Assembly (NCBI GenBank): GCA_903879705.1
Contig: CAIRMO010000092.1
Location: 1 to 64,000, forward strand
Length of the DNA: 64,000 nucleotides
From: an uncultured Candidatus Competibacteraceae bacterium
GTDB lineage: Bacteria > Pseudomonadota > Gammaproteobacteria > Competibacterales > Competibacteraceae
Direction of reading: 5' to 3'
Of the stretch, positions 1 through 8,685 are shown one piece after another (the stretch's first letter is position 1; each line of letters begins with the position of its first letter). The translations under genes were made by a program, and so were the position numbers. The notes under the pieces are model-generated. The model made no database searches and was not told where the DNA came from. It saw only the letters and a list, made by a program, of their open reading frames with translations.

Positions 1-135
1 GCACACTTCACTGACTTCAAGCAAGCGATTTCCGACTGTTTAGCCCAGACCCATACCACCTACAAGAAAGAGCTGGATTCATTACTAACCCTCAATTTTC
101 AGACCTTTGAGGAATCACAGGTTGTAGCGGGGTGA
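1..135 (+). mobile_element. IS630-family transposase, C-terminal end (partial)
   Basis: An open frame runs in from the window edge and stops at 133-135. Its last residues include SLLTLNFQTFEESQ, which resembles the extreme C-terminus of IS630-type DDE transposases. The catalytic core lies outside the window. The stop codon is followed within a few bases by TATA and then by the start of the next gene, so the right end of the element probably falls at about 136-142; IS630 elements target TA. The element therefore abuts the transporter gene and may have replaced its native promoter. Family assignment rests on about 44 residues. Confidence 0.6.
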
Positions 136-142
136 AGTATAA

Positions 143-1207
143 ATGGAAATCAAGGATCGCGAATCGCAAATCCGCTTCTGGGTGATCTTCGGCGCGGTGG
201 CCATTGGCGGGCTGTACCTGCTGGCCCCGGTGCTGACCCCGTTCTTATTTTCCGCCCTGCTGGCCTATCTGGGCGATCCGCTCATCGACCGGCTCGAAGC
301 GCGTAAAATCTCCCGATCCTGGGCGGTAACGCTGGTGTTCGGCGCGATCATTCTGGGGTTGCTGCTGTTGATGCTGTTGCTGATTCCGCTGTCGGCGCAC
401 CAGTTCCGGGGATTGATGCAGCGGTTTCCGGTCTATCTTGACTGGCTGCAAACCAGCATTGTGCCCTGGCTGCACGATACGTTCGGTGCCGACCCGGAGC
501 TGTTCAATCTAGCCAGTCTGCGGACGCATTTGCTGAATTATGCGCAGGAAATCGGCGATCTGGCTGGCGGCCTGTTCAAATCACTTGAGGATTCATCGAC
601 CGCCGTGCTTGGCTGGATCGCCGATCTGCTCCTGGTGCCCGTGGTGACGTTTTATCTGCTACGCGACTGGGATCTGCTGGTGGCCCGAGTCCACAACTTG
701 TTGCCGCGCCGTATCGAACCGATTGTCAGCACGCTGACGCGGGAATCCGATGAAGTGATTGGGGCGTTCCTGCGCGGCCAGTTCATCGTGATGGCGGCGC
801 TGGGGGTGATCTACGCGGTCGGGTTGGCGATTATCGGTCTGGAGTTTTCGCTGCTGATCGGATTGATCGCCGGGCTGGTGAGTTTCGTGCCCTATCTGGG
901 CTTGATCCTCGGCATCCTGGTCGCCAGCACCGTCGCCATTTTGCAATTCCACAGTCTTGCCAGCGTGATTCCGGTGCTGTTCGTGTTCGGTATCGGTCAG
1001 ATGATCAGCGATCTGGCCTTGACGCCGGCGCTGGTGGGCGACCGTATCGGTCTGCATCCAGTGGCGGTGCTGTTCGCGGTGCTGGCCGGCGGTCACCTGT
1101 TCGGGTTCTTCGGTATTTTGCTGGCCTTGCCGGTCGCGGCGGTGATCGCTGTATTGTTTCGTCATGCCCAGGACGAGTACCTTCAAAGTACGTTTTACGA
1201 TAACTGA
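143..1207 (+). CDS. AI-2E family transporter (PerM/YhhT-like permease)
   Basis: A 354-residue polytopic inner-membrane protein of the AI-2E/PerM family, which has members acting as autoinducer-2 exporters, Na+/H+ antiporters or permeases of unknown substrate. The N-terminus has the family pattern LLAPVLTPFLFSALLAYLGD, a central soluble stretch covers about residues 75-150, and the C-terminal half has paired hydrophobic segments with the typical SFVPYLGLILG and LTPALVGDRIGLHPV signatures. Length is normal. The start lies only 7 bases after the stop of the IS630 transposase remnant, so transcription may come from the IS. The downstream gene starts on the base after this stop. Substrate cannot be told from sequence. 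Confidence 0.85.
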   Translation: MEIKDRESQIRFWVIFGAVAIGGLYLLAPVLTPFLFSALLAYLGDPLIDRLEARKISRSWAVTLVFGAIILGLLLLMLLLIPLSAHQFRGLMQRFPVYLDWLQTSIVPWLHDTFGADPELFNLASLRTHLLNYAQEIGDLAGGLFKSLEDSSTAVLGWIADLLLVPVVTFYLLRDWDLLVARVHNLLPRRIEPIVSTLTRESDEVIGAFLRGQFIVMAALGVIYAVGLAIIGLEFSLLIGLIAGLVSFVPYLGLILGILVASTVAILQFHSLASVIPVLFVFGIGQMISDLALTPALVGDRIGLHPVAVLFAVLAGGHLFGFFGILLALPVAAVIAVLFRHAQDEYLQSTFYDN

Positions 1208-4200
1208 ATGGCCGCCACTGCCGCCGCACTTGCAGGCGATCTGCCCACTGACCGAGCGACAAAACGAATGACTGCAAAAAGAAAAGATAAAGATCAAACC
1301 AAGCTCGCCGCCAGCGCCGAGACACCACAACCCGTCACAGTATCGATTTCCGGTGCCAGCATTCCCATCGTCGGGATCGGCGCGTCCGCCGGTGGACTGG
1401 CGGCATTTGAGGCGTTTTTCTCCGGGATGCCCATCGATACCAATCCCGACATGGCCTTTGTGCTGGTGCAACACCTGGCGCCCGACCACAAGAGCATCCT
1501 CACCGACCTGATCCGGCGCTATACCCGGATGCAGGCTTTTGAGGTCGAGGACGGGATGCGAGTCCAGCCCAACTGCGCCTACATCATCCCGCCCAACCGC
1601 GACATGGCGTTTATCAACGGCACACTGCAATTGCTGGAACCCGCCGCGCCGCGAGGTCAGCGTCTGCCGATTGACTACTTCTTTCGCTCGCTGGCCCAGG
1701 ATCAGCACGAGCGGGCCATCGGCATCATCCTCTCCGGCACCGGCAGCGACGGCACGCTGGGGGTGCGGGCGATCAAGGGCGAGGGCGGCATGGTCATGGC
1801 CCAGACCCCCGAATCGACCGAGTACGACGGGATGCCGCGCAGCGCCCTCGCTACCGGCCTGGTGGACTATGAGCTGCCGCCGGCGGAAATGCCCGCCCAG
1901 CTCATCGCCTATGCCGCTCAGGCCTTTGGCAAATTCCCGCGGCCTATCCTCAACCCGACGCCCAAGACCGAGAACGCGCTAAAGAAGAGCCTCGTCCTGC
2001 TGCGCGCCCAGACCGGCCACGACTTTTCCCAGTACAAGCTGAATACGGTCTATCGCCGGATCGAACGGCGCATGGCGGTCCACCAGATCGCAACCCTGGA
2101 CCTTTACGCCAGGTATTTGCAGCAGATGCCGCTCGAGATCGAGGCGCTGTTCCACGATCTGCTGATCGGGGTAACCCGGTTTTTCCGCGACCCCGAAGCC
2201 TTCCAGGTGCTGGAGCAGCAGGTTATTCCCCAGATCTTTGCCGACAGACCGAGCAATGCGCCGATCCGGGTCTGGTCGGTGGGCTGTTCTACGGGCGAGG
2301 AAGCCTATTCCGTCGCCATACTGCTGGTCGAGCGGCTGGAGGCGCTGAAGCAGGATTTTCAGATACAGGTTTTCGCGACCGATATTGATAACCAGGCCAT
2401 TGCGACCGCCCGGACGGGCCTCTATCCGGTCAGCATTGCCGCCGACCTGTCGCCGGAACGGCTGGCGCGATTTTTCACCATCGAGCCTGACAACAGCGCC
2501 TACCGCATCCACAAAAACATCCGCGAGGTGCTGGTTTTTTCCGAACACAACGTGATCCGGGACCCGCCGTTCTCCAGACTTGATCTGATCGTTTGCCGCA
2601 ACCTGCTGATTTACTTGAACGGGGATTTGCAGAAAAAGATCATTCCGCTGTTCCACTATGCGCTGAACCCTAACGGTTTTCTGTTCCTGGGCACCTCGGA
2701 GACGGTGGGCGAATTTAGCGACCTGTTGTTGTTTACCACGCAAGACCGCAAGCATCGTCTGTATCAGCGCAAGGAAGATAATCTGGGCGCCATGCGGGTA
2801 TCGCTGGAGTCGTTGTTGCCGCAGACCACGCCGTCTCAGCGGCGAACGAACACCCTGATCAAACCGATCTTCTCCAGCAAGCGGTCGGTGCGCGAACTGA
2901 CCGAGCAGGCGTTGTTGGACATCAGTCCGGAGGCGGCGCTGGTCAACAGTCATGGCGACATCCTCTATCTGCACGGTCGCACCGGCCGGTATCTGGAACT
3001 GACCCCCGGCGAACCCGGCATCAACAATATCCTGAAGATGGCGCGGGAAGGGTTGCAGCAAAACCTGACCACCGCCCTGTACCAGGCCGCCGGGATTAAA
3101 GAGCGGGTATACCGTCCCGGTCTGCAGGTTAAATCCAACGGCGGCTTCACCATCGTCAACTTGACGATCCAACCGCTGCCGAACGGCAACGATGGGACGA
3201 TCCTGTATCTGGTCACTCTGGAAGCCGTCCCCCCGGTTGACCTCGAATCCGCGCCGCCCGCCTCCGCCCCCGCCTCCGCGCCCCAACTGACCGACGTCGA
3301 TGCACACACCGCCGCGCTCCGGCGGGAACTGTTGGCCAAGGACGAGTATATCCAGGCCACCCGCGAGGAACTGGAGACCACCAACGAAGAACTCAAATCC
3401 GCCAACGAGGAAATGCAGTCGGTCAACGAGGAGCTGCAATCCACCAACGAGGAACTGGAAACTTCCAAGGAAGAACTGCAATCGGTCAACGAGGAGCTGT
3501 CCACGGTCAATGCCGAGTTGCAAAACAAGGTGAACAGTCTGGCGCGGGCCAACAACGACCTGAGCAACCTGCTGGCCGGCACCGGCATCGGGACTGTCTT
3601 TGTCGATCTCAAACAGCACATCCTGCGCTTCACCCCGTCCGCCACCCCGATGATCAACCTGATTTTGAGCGACGTGGGCCGGCCGGTCGGGCATATTGTC
3701 GCTAACCTGATCGGCTATGACCGGCTGGTGACCGACGTTCAGGCGGTGCTGGACACCCTGATTCCCAGAGAACTGGAAGTGCAGTCCATCGCGGACCATT
3801 GGTACACGCTGCGTATCCAGCCCTACCGCACCCTGGAGAACATGATCGAAGGCGCGGTGATCACCTTTGTGGACATCACGGCGATCAAGAAGACGGAGGC
3901 GGCGCTGCGGGAGGCAGAATGGAAGTTCCGGGCCTTGTTCGAGAAGGGTCCCGTCGGGGTGGCCTACCATGAAATGCTCTATGACCCTTCGGGAAAACCG
4001 ACTGATTACCGCTTCCTCGATGTCAATGAAACCTATCGAGAATTGACCGGTATCAATCCGCTCGGCAAAACCGCTAGACAGGCTTTCCCCGGCATCGAAC
4101 ACGACCCTTTTGATTGGATCGGAACCTTCGGCCAGGTCGCCCAAACAGGGGATCCGATACGCTTCCAGCAATGTCTCCAGCACAACGGTCGCTGGTACGA

Positions 4201-4363
4201 TTGTGCCGCGTACTGCTACAAGCCGGATCACTTCGTCGCGGCATTCATCGAGATCACCGAACTCAAGCAAGCGGAAATAGCGCTGCAAAAAGCCAATGAG
4301 CAGCTCCGGCTGGCGGTGATGGTGCGCGATGCGCACGATGCCTTGACATCCTCCCCGGCCTAA
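1208..4363 (+). CDS. CheB-CheR-PAS hybrid chemotaxis/signalling protein, 3' truncated
   Basis: A 1051-residue fusion. Residues about 50-235 are a CheB methylesterase domain (IGASAGG serine motif, LVQHLAPDH, SGTGSDGTLG). About 250-520 is a CheR methyltransferase (SVGCSTGEEAYS SAM site, CRNLLIYL). About 710-780 is a Glu/Asn-rich coiled coil of NEEL repeats, followed by two PAS-like domains. There is no receiver domain. Such hybrids usually continue into further PAS and kinase domains. Here the protein ends with LRLAVMVRDAHDA and then LTSSPA, the last residues being encoded by an IS200/IS605 end at 4343. The gene is therefore probably a truncated derivative. The start at 1208 directly follows the previous stop; ATG 1268 is an alternative. 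Confidence 0.85.
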   Translation: MAATAAALAGDLPTDRATKRMTAKRKDKDQTKLAASAETPQPVTVSISGASIPIVGIGASAGGLAAFEAFFSGMPIDTNPDMAFVLVQHLAPDHKSILTDLIRRYTRMQAFEVEDGMRVQPNCAYIIPPNRDMAFINGTLQLLEPAAPRGQRLPIDYFFRSLAQDQHERAIGIILSGTGSDGTLGVRAIKGEGGMVMAQTPESTEYDGMPRSALATGLVDYELPPAEMPAQLIAYAAQAFGKFPRPILNPTPKTENALKKSLVLLRAQTGHDFSQYKLNTVYRRIERRMAVHQIATLDLYARYLQQMPLEIEALFHDLLIGVTRFFRDPEAFQVLEQQVIPQIFADRPSNAPIRVWSVGCSTGEEAYSVAILLVERLEALKQDFQIQVFATDIDNQAIATARTGLYPVSIAADLSPERLARFFTIEPDNSAYRIHKNIREVLVFSEHNVIRDPPFSRLDLIVCRNLLIYLNGDLQKKIIPLFHYALNPNGFLFLGTSETVGEFSDLLLFTTQDRKHRLYQRKEDNLGAMRVSLESLLPQTTPSQRRTNTLIKPIFSSKRSVRELTEQALLDISPEAALVNSHGDILYLHGRTGRYLELTPGEPGINNILKMAREGLQQNLTTALYQAAGIKERVYRPGLQVKSNGGFTIVNLTIQPLPNGNDGTILYLVTLEAVPPVDLESAPPASAPASAPQLTDVDAHTAALRRELLAKDEYIQATREELETTNEELKSANEEMQSVNEELQSTNEELETSKEELQSVNEELSTVNAELQNKVNSLARANNDLSNLLAGTGIGTVFVDLKQHILRFTPSATPMINLILSDVGRPVGHIVANLIGYDRLVTDVQAVLDTLIPRELEVQSIADHWYTLRIQPYRTLENMIEGAVITFVDITAIKKTEAALREAEWKFRALFEKGPVGVAYHEMLYDPSGKPTDYRFLDVNETYRELTGINPLGKTARQAFPGIEHDPFDWIGTFGQVAQTGDPIRFQQCLQHNGRWYDCAAYCYKPDHFVAAFIEITELKQAEIALQKANEQLRLAVMVRDAHDALTSSPA

Positions 4364-4377
4364 AGGCCGAGGATTCC
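4343..4377 (-). mobile_element. Solo end of an IS200/IS605 (TnpB-type) element
   Basis: The sequence beginning TTGACATCCTCCCC and ending GAGGATTCC folds into an imperfect hairpin: GGCC-taaa-GGCC extended by ATCCTC/GAGGAT with a CCC bulge. This is the characteristic terminal sequence of IS1341/IS605-type elements. On the minus strand it reads toward GGAGGATGTCAA, as at a right end. No tnpA or tnpB follows, and a MITE-like repeat begins within about 10 bases, so only a stub remains. It lies inside the reading frame of the CheB-CheR hybrid and supplies its premature stop. Confidence 0.7.
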
Positions 4378-4385
4378 TGACATCA

Positions 4386-4615
4386 CTACAGCGATCCGGT
4401 TCAAGTTGTGGAATTTCCCCTCGGTGAGGAGCGAACCACCCCGGCCCCTGACGGGGCCACCCCTCCTTACTCAAGGAGGGGAAAAAGCGATCTACCGTGC
4501 TGGTTTTATCCCCTCCTTGGATAAGGAGGGGTGGCGCGAAGCGCCGGGGTGGTTCGAAGCGGCAATACCACACCTCAGGCCGGATTCCTATATCAACCGC
4601 CGGCTCTGGTATCTT
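4386..4615. repeat. MITE-like element, copy 1 (inverted relative to 59892-60098)
   Basis: An intergenic stretch with terminal inverted repeats close to ATAGGAATCCGATTTGAG followed by TTGTGGAAT. The interior holds two GC-rich palindromes, CGGCCCCTGACGGGGCC and GGCGCGAAGCGCC, plus opposed CTCCTT/AAGGAG stems. About 150 bp of the interior is nearly identical, in reverse orientation, to 59920-60075. A shorter relative with the same ends is at 29515-29603. It encodes no transposase, so it would have been mobilised in trans. Confidence 0.75.
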
Positions 4616-4647
4616 TTGCCGTCTTTCCGCAACCGCACTTTCTACGC

Positions 4648-4896
4648 ATGATCCGATTCATTTTCATCACTGGCGGCGTTGTTTCCTTGCTCGGCAAAGG
4701 CATCGCCGCCGCCTCGCTGACCGCGTTGCTGGAAGCGCGAGGCCTCAAAGTCACACTGATCAAGCTTGATCCCTACATCAATGCCGATCCCGGCACCACG
4801 AGTCCGTTACAGCACGGCGAGGTGTTCGTCACCCGCGACGGCGCAGAAACCGACGATCCGGTTTTGGCCCGCCCGCCGATTCGGCGCAACTTGTAA
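4648..4896 (+). pseudogene. pyrG: CTP synthase N-terminal remnant
   Basis: The first about 70 codons match the CTP synthase amidoligase N-terminus: [18 protein letters not shown] (normally GVVSSLGKG), [26 protein letters not shown]. The reading then diverges and stops after 82 codons, against about 540 in a full enzyme. The synthetase active site is incomplete and the whole glutaminase half is absent. The GVVSS to GVVSL change in the phosphate-binding loop also suggests decay. It is a leftover of a rearrangement, with a MITE copy directly upstream and aceA downstream. A functional pyrG must lie elsewhere. Confidence 0.85.
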
Positions 4897-5071
4897 GATG
4901 CTGCATAGCCACATTAGAATGAACCCGGTTTTTGCGATATGCCGATTCTCCCCTATCCCAAAGATACTATTGATCAACCCGACCCCGATTCGCCAGCCGC
5001 GTAAGCCGGGTTTGAGTCGGTACATCGCAACACCTCCAACCACCGCGTAACCATCAAAGAGGACTGGAAAA

Positions 5072-6364
5072 ATGGCATTTCTGAGCGTTGAACAACTGAA
5101 AAAAGACTGGGCCGAAAATCCCCGCTGGCAGGGCATCAAGCGTGGTTATAGCGCCGAGGACGTGGTGCGGTTGCGCGGCAACCTGCCGATCGAGTACAGC
5201 CTGGCGCAACGGGGCGCAGAAGGCCTGTGGAAATTGATCACCACAGAACCCTACGTCAACTGTCTGGGCGCGTTGACTGGCGGTCAGGCGATGCAGCAGG
5301 CCAAGGCTGGCATCAAGGCCATCTACCTGTCCGGCTGGCAGGTCGCGGCGGACAACAATACCTACATGGCGATGTATCCCGACCAGTCGCTGTATCCGGT
5401 CAACTCGGTGCCTGCGGTGGTCGAGCGGATTAACAACACCTTCAAGCGGGCCGACGAGATTCAGTGCGCACGCGGCATCGGCCCCGGCCACAAGGATTTT
5501 GTCGACTACTTCCTGCCCATCGTCGGCGATGCCGAAGCGGGGTTTGGCGGGGTGCTGAACGCCCACGAGCTGATGAAGTCGATGATCCGCGCCGGGGCGG
5601 GCGGAGTGCATTTCGAGGATCAACTGGCCTCGGTCAAGAAGTGCGGCCACATGGGCGGCAAGGTGCTGGTGCCTTCCCAGGAAGCGGTGCAGAAGCTGAT
5701 CGCGGCCCGGCTGGCGGCGGATGTCTGCGGTGTCCCAACCATCATTCTGGCCCGCACCGACGCCGAAGCCGCTGACCTGCTGACTAGCGATTGCGACGAA
5801 AATGACAAGTCGTTCTGCACCGGCGAGCGTACCCCGGAAGGTTTCTACAAGACCCGCAAGGGGCTGGATCAGGCGATTTCGCGGGGTCTGGCCTACGCGC
5901 CCTACGCCGACATGGTGTGGTGCGAGACGGGCACTCCCGATCTCGAATATGCCCGCCGTTTTGCTGATGCAATCCGTGATCAGTTCCCCGGCAAAATGCT
6001 GGCTTATAACTGTTCGCCGTCCTTCAACTGGAAGAAGAACCTCGACGATGCCACCATCGCCAAATTCCAGCGTGAACTCGGCGCGATGGGCTACAAGTAC
6101 CAGTTCATCACCCTGGCCGGCATTCATAACATGTGGTACCACATGTTCGATCTCGCCCAGGACTATGTGCAGCGCGGCATGACCGCTTATGTCGAGAAGG
6201 TCCAGGAGCAGGAATTTGCCGCTCGAGATCGGGGCTACACCTTCGTCAGTCATCAGCAGGAAGTCGGCACCGGCTACTTCGACGACATGACCACCGTGAT
6301 TCAGGGCGGCGTGTCCTCCGTCACCGCGCTAACCGGTTCGACCGAGGAAGAACAGTTCCACTAA
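5072..6364 (+). CDS. aceA: Isocitrate lyase
   Basis: A 430-residue enzyme that cleaves isocitrate to glyoxylate and succinate, the first step of the glyoxylate shunt, in the cytosol. The catalytic KKCGH loop is present ([15 protein letters not shown], about residue 190), as are the substrate-binding LTGGQAMQQ and WQVAADNN region, the metal-site ARTDAEAA and the [11 protein letters not shown] signature. Length fits the compact bacterial subfamily. The start is preceded by AGAGGA with suitable spacing. Malate synthase lies downstream on the same strand, separated by a terminator and a palindromic element. The pair allows growth on acetate or fatty acids, in keeping with actP elsewhere in the window. 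Confidence 0.97.
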   Translation: MAFLSVEQLKKDWAENPRWQGIKRGYSAEDVVRLRGNLPIEYSLAQRGAEGLWKLITTEPYVNCLGALTGGQAMQQAKAGIKAIYLSGWQVAADNNTYMAMYPDQSLYPVNSVPAVVERINNTFKRADEIQCARGIGPGHKDFVDYFLPIVGDAEAGFGGVLNAHELMKSMIRAGAGGVHFEDQLASVKKCGHMGGKVLVPSQEAVQKLIAARLAADVCGVPTIILARTDAEAADLLTSDCDENDKSFCTGERTPEGFYKTRKGLDQAISRGLAYAPYADMVWCETGTPDLEYARRFADAIRDQFPGKMLAYNCSPSFNWKKNLDDATIAKFQRELGAMGYKYQFITLAGIHNMWYHMFDLAQDYVQRGMTAYVEKVQEQEFAARDRGYTFVSHQQEVGTGYFDDMTTVIQGGVSSVTALTGSTEEEQFH

Positions 6365-6407
6365 GCCTTGCCACCCCGCATTGACCGGGGTGTTCAGCGT
6401 TTGCCCG

Positions 6408-6435
6408 AACCCGGAGGCTCTCCCTCCGGGTTTTT
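6408..6435 (+). terminator. Rho-independent terminator after aceA
   Basis: The stem ACCCGGAGG/CCTCCGGGT closes a short loop and is followed by TTTTT. It ends aceA transcription before the palindromic element and aceB, so the two glyoxylate genes are probably separate units. Confidence 0.8.
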
Positions 6436-6454
6436 GCCATTGGCAGGCGCTAAA

Positions 6455-6567
6455 ATAATCAGGACTTTCACTTTGATCCAAAAACCAGGCGTAGCACGGG
6501 CTTCCAGCCCGTGTTGAAACGGGCAAGATGCCCGTTCTACACCACAGCAAGCGAAAGTCCTGATAAT
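6455..6567. repeat. Small palindromic MITE-like element between aceA and aceB
   Basis: About 113 bp bounded by near-perfect inverted ends: ATAATCAGGACTTTCACTT on the left, and on the right the complement of ATTATCAGGACTTTCGCTT. Inside are two GC-rich hairpins, GTAGCACGGGCTTCCAGCCCGTG and an ACGGGC/GCCCGT stem ending TTCTAC. The GTAGCACGGG core also appears in the element at 29515-29603, whose outer ends differ. There is no ORF. It sits directly upstream of the aceB ribosome-binding site and could affect that promoter. Confidence 0.65.
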
Positions 6568-6605
6568 GTTGACCTCCGATTAAACGAACCCATCAAGGAG
6601 CCGCC

Positions 6606-8204
6606 GTGAGCCTCAATCTACCTGCTGGCGTACAAATCAACGCCCCGCTTCATCCCCGCTTTGATGAAATTTTTACCCATGACGCGCTGGCCCTGGTCGC
6701 TAAGCTGCATCGCGCCTTTGAAGGCCGCCGTCAGGAATTGCTGAAAGCCCGCGTGGTGCGCCAAGCCCGAATCGACGCTGGCGACCTGCCGGACTTTCTG
6801 CCCGAAACCAAGGCCATTCGCGAGGGCGACTGGAAAATTGCGCCCTTGCCCAAGGCCCTCGAACGCCGCCGTACCGAGATTACCGGCCCGGTCGAAGCCA
6901 AGATGATCATCAACGCCTACAACTCCGGCGCTGATTCCTATATGACCGACTTTGAGGATTCCAACAGCCCCAACTGGTACAACCAGATTCAGGGCCAAGT
7001 GAATCTGTTCGATGCGATCCGCCGCAATCTCAGCTTTGTCAATGAAGTTGGCAAGGAATACCGGCTGAATGATCAAATCGCCACGTTGCAAATCCGGCCA
7101 CGCGGCTGGCATCTGGACGAAAAACATGTATTGGTAGATGGGCAGCGCGTCTCCGGTGGTATTTTCGATTTTGGCCTGGTGTTCTTTCACAATGCCAAGG
7201 AGCAGATTGCGCGTGGCGCTGGCCCGTTCTATTACCTGCCGAAGATGGAATCGCATCTGGAAGCGCGGTTGTGGAATGACATTTTTATGATGGCGCAGAA
7301 CGAGTGCGGCATTCCCCAAGGCAGCATTAAAGCCACCGTATTGGTCGAAACCATTCTCGCTACTTTTGAGATGGAAGAGATTCTCTACGAATTGCGCGAT
7401 CATTCCGCAGGATTAAACGCCGGGCGATGGGATTACATTTTCAGTTGCATCAAGAAGTTTAAGAAGAATAAGGACTTCTGCTTGGCCAATCGCGGCGCCA
7501 TTACGATGGAAGTGCCGTTTATGCGTTCTTATGCTTTGCATTTGGTCAAGGTTTGCCACAAGCGCGGCGCGCCGGCCATGGGTGGAATGTCGGCGCTGAT
7601 TCCGATTAAGGGTGACCCGGAAGCCAATGAAAAAGCGCTGGCCGGGATTCGCCATGACAAGACCCGCGACGCCAATGACGGCTTTGACGGCGGCTGGGTG
7701 GCACATCCGGGGCTGGTGCCGATTGCCCACGAGGAGTTTGTCAAGGTGTTGGGCGACAAGCCGAATCAGTGGGAAAAGCAGCGCGATGAACTGTTCACCG
7801 CCAAGGATTTTCTCAACTTCCAGCCGGAGCAGCCCATTACCGAAGTCGGGGTGCGGAATAACATCAATGTCGGCATTCACTACCTGGGGTCGTGGCTGGC
7901 CGGCAATGGCTGTGTGCCGATTCACAATCTGATGGAAGACGCCGCCACCGCTGAAATTGCCCGTTCACAGGTCTGGCAATGGGTGGTCAGTCCCAAGGGC
8001 AAGCTGGATGATGGTCGAAAAGTTACTGCAGAACTGGTGAAAACGATGATCCTGGAGGAACTGGCCAAGGTAAAAGCGGCGGTTTCGGCTCAGGGTGAAG
8101 ACACCGCGACCTATGATCAGGCGGCAGGCATTTTCGAGACGATGAGTCTGTCGGCGGATTACCCGGAGTTTTTGACGTTGCCGCTGTATGAGGCGATGGA
8201 TTAA
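6606..8204 (+). CDS. aceB: Malate synthase A
   Basis: A 532-residue enzyme that condenses glyoxylate with acetyl-CoA to malate, the second glyoxylate-shunt step. Family signatures include NSGADSYMTDFEDSNSPNW, IRPRGWHLDEKH, the FYLPKME-type segment (here YYLPKMESHLEARLW), KATVLVETILATFEMEEIL and the C-terminal GNGCVPIHNLMEDAATAEI containing the catalytic Asp. Length matches the A-type single-subunit enzyme, not the about 720-residue G type. It starts at GTG 6606 after the ribosome-binding sequence AAGGAG. A rho-independent terminator follows. Confidence 0.97.
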   Translation: MSLNLPAGVQINAPLHPRFDEIFTHDALALVAKLHRAFEGRRQELLKARVVRQARIDAGDLPDFLPETKAIREGDWKIAPLPKALERRRTEITGPVEAKMIINAYNSGADSYMTDFEDSNSPNWYNQIQGQVNLFDAIRRNLSFVNEVGKEYRLNDQIATLQIRPRGWHLDEKHVLVDGQRVSGGIFDFGLVFFHNAKEQIARGAGPFYYLPKMESHLEARLWNDIFMMAQNECGIPQGSIKATVLVETILATFEMEEILYELRDHSAGLNAGRWDYIFSCIKKFKKNKDFCLANRGAITMEVPFMRSYALHLVKVCHKRGAPAMGGMSALIPIKGDPEANEKALAGIRHDKTRDANDGFDGGWVAHPGLVPIAHEEFVKVLGDKPNQWEKQRDELFTAKDFLNFQPEQPITEVGVRNNINVGIHYLGSWLAGNGCVPIHNLMEDAATAEIARSQVWQWVVSPKGKLDDGRKVTAELVKTMILEELAKVKAAVSAQGEDTATYDQAAGIFETMSLSADYPEFLTLPLYEAMD

Positions 8205-8230
8205 GCGCCCGGTTGCTTGAAGGCGTCAAA

Positions 8231-8260
8231 GCCCGGCGGAGTTACCCGTCGGGTTTTTTT
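8231..8260 (+). terminator. Rho-independent terminator after aceB
   Basis: CCCGGCGG pairs with CCGTCGGG (one G-U) around a short loop and runs into TTTTTTT. It separates aceB from the toxin-antitoxin zone that starts at 8293. Confidence 0.85.
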
Positions 8261-8292
8261 ACCACTACGCAACCCGGCTAACCTCTCATACG

Positions 8293-8685
8293 ATGCTGAT
8301 TTACAAAACTCGACAGTTCGACAAATGGGCCTTCAAGGAAGGTTTGACGGATCAAGTTCTGAAAACGGCTATCACCGAAATTGAAAATGGATTAATTGAT
8401 GCTGACTTGGGCGGTCATGTGTTCAAGAAGCGAGTGGCCTTACCAGGACGGAGCAAGAGCAATGGCGCTCGTACACTGCTCGCCTACCAACAGGGTGATC
8501 GCGCCTTCTTTATCTACGGCTTTGCCAAGAATGAACGTGACAACATTGATGACAAGGAACTTCAAAATTTGAAAAAATTAGCGGCGATCCAGTTGGGGCT
8601 AACCCCGGAGCAACTGGGTTATGCGCTACGAGAGGGCAAACTGATTGAGGTAAACCATGAGCCGACTGCTGAAGACGTTACATAA
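8293..8685 (+). CDS. RelE-type toxin (PF06296-like)
   Basis: A 130-residue protein resembling the RelE/HigB-like toxins of the former DUF1044 family, which are thought to inhibit translation by mRNA cleavage. Recognisable segments are YKTRQFDKWA at the N-terminus, LGGHVFKKRVALPGRSKSNGARTLLAY in the middle, and FFIYGFAKNERDNID near the C-terminus. The basic KKR/GRSKS/AR residues are those expected on the RNA-binding face. The toxin frame is intact. It overlaps the antitoxin start by 29 bases, giving toxin-first order as in HigBA-type loci. Catalysis is assumed from the family. Confidence 0.8.
   Translation: MLIYKTRQFDKWAFKEGLTDQVLKTAITEIENGLIDADLGGHVFKKRVALPGRSKSNGARTLLAYQQGDRAFFIYGFAKNERDNIDDKELQNLKKLAAIQLGLTPEQLGYALREGKLIEVNHEPTAEDVT

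Noticed and set aside
1979-4573. An 864-residue open frame on the minus strand opposite the CheB-CheR hybrid
   Set aside because: It lacks recognisable domains and mirrors the codon pattern of the real gene on the other strand.
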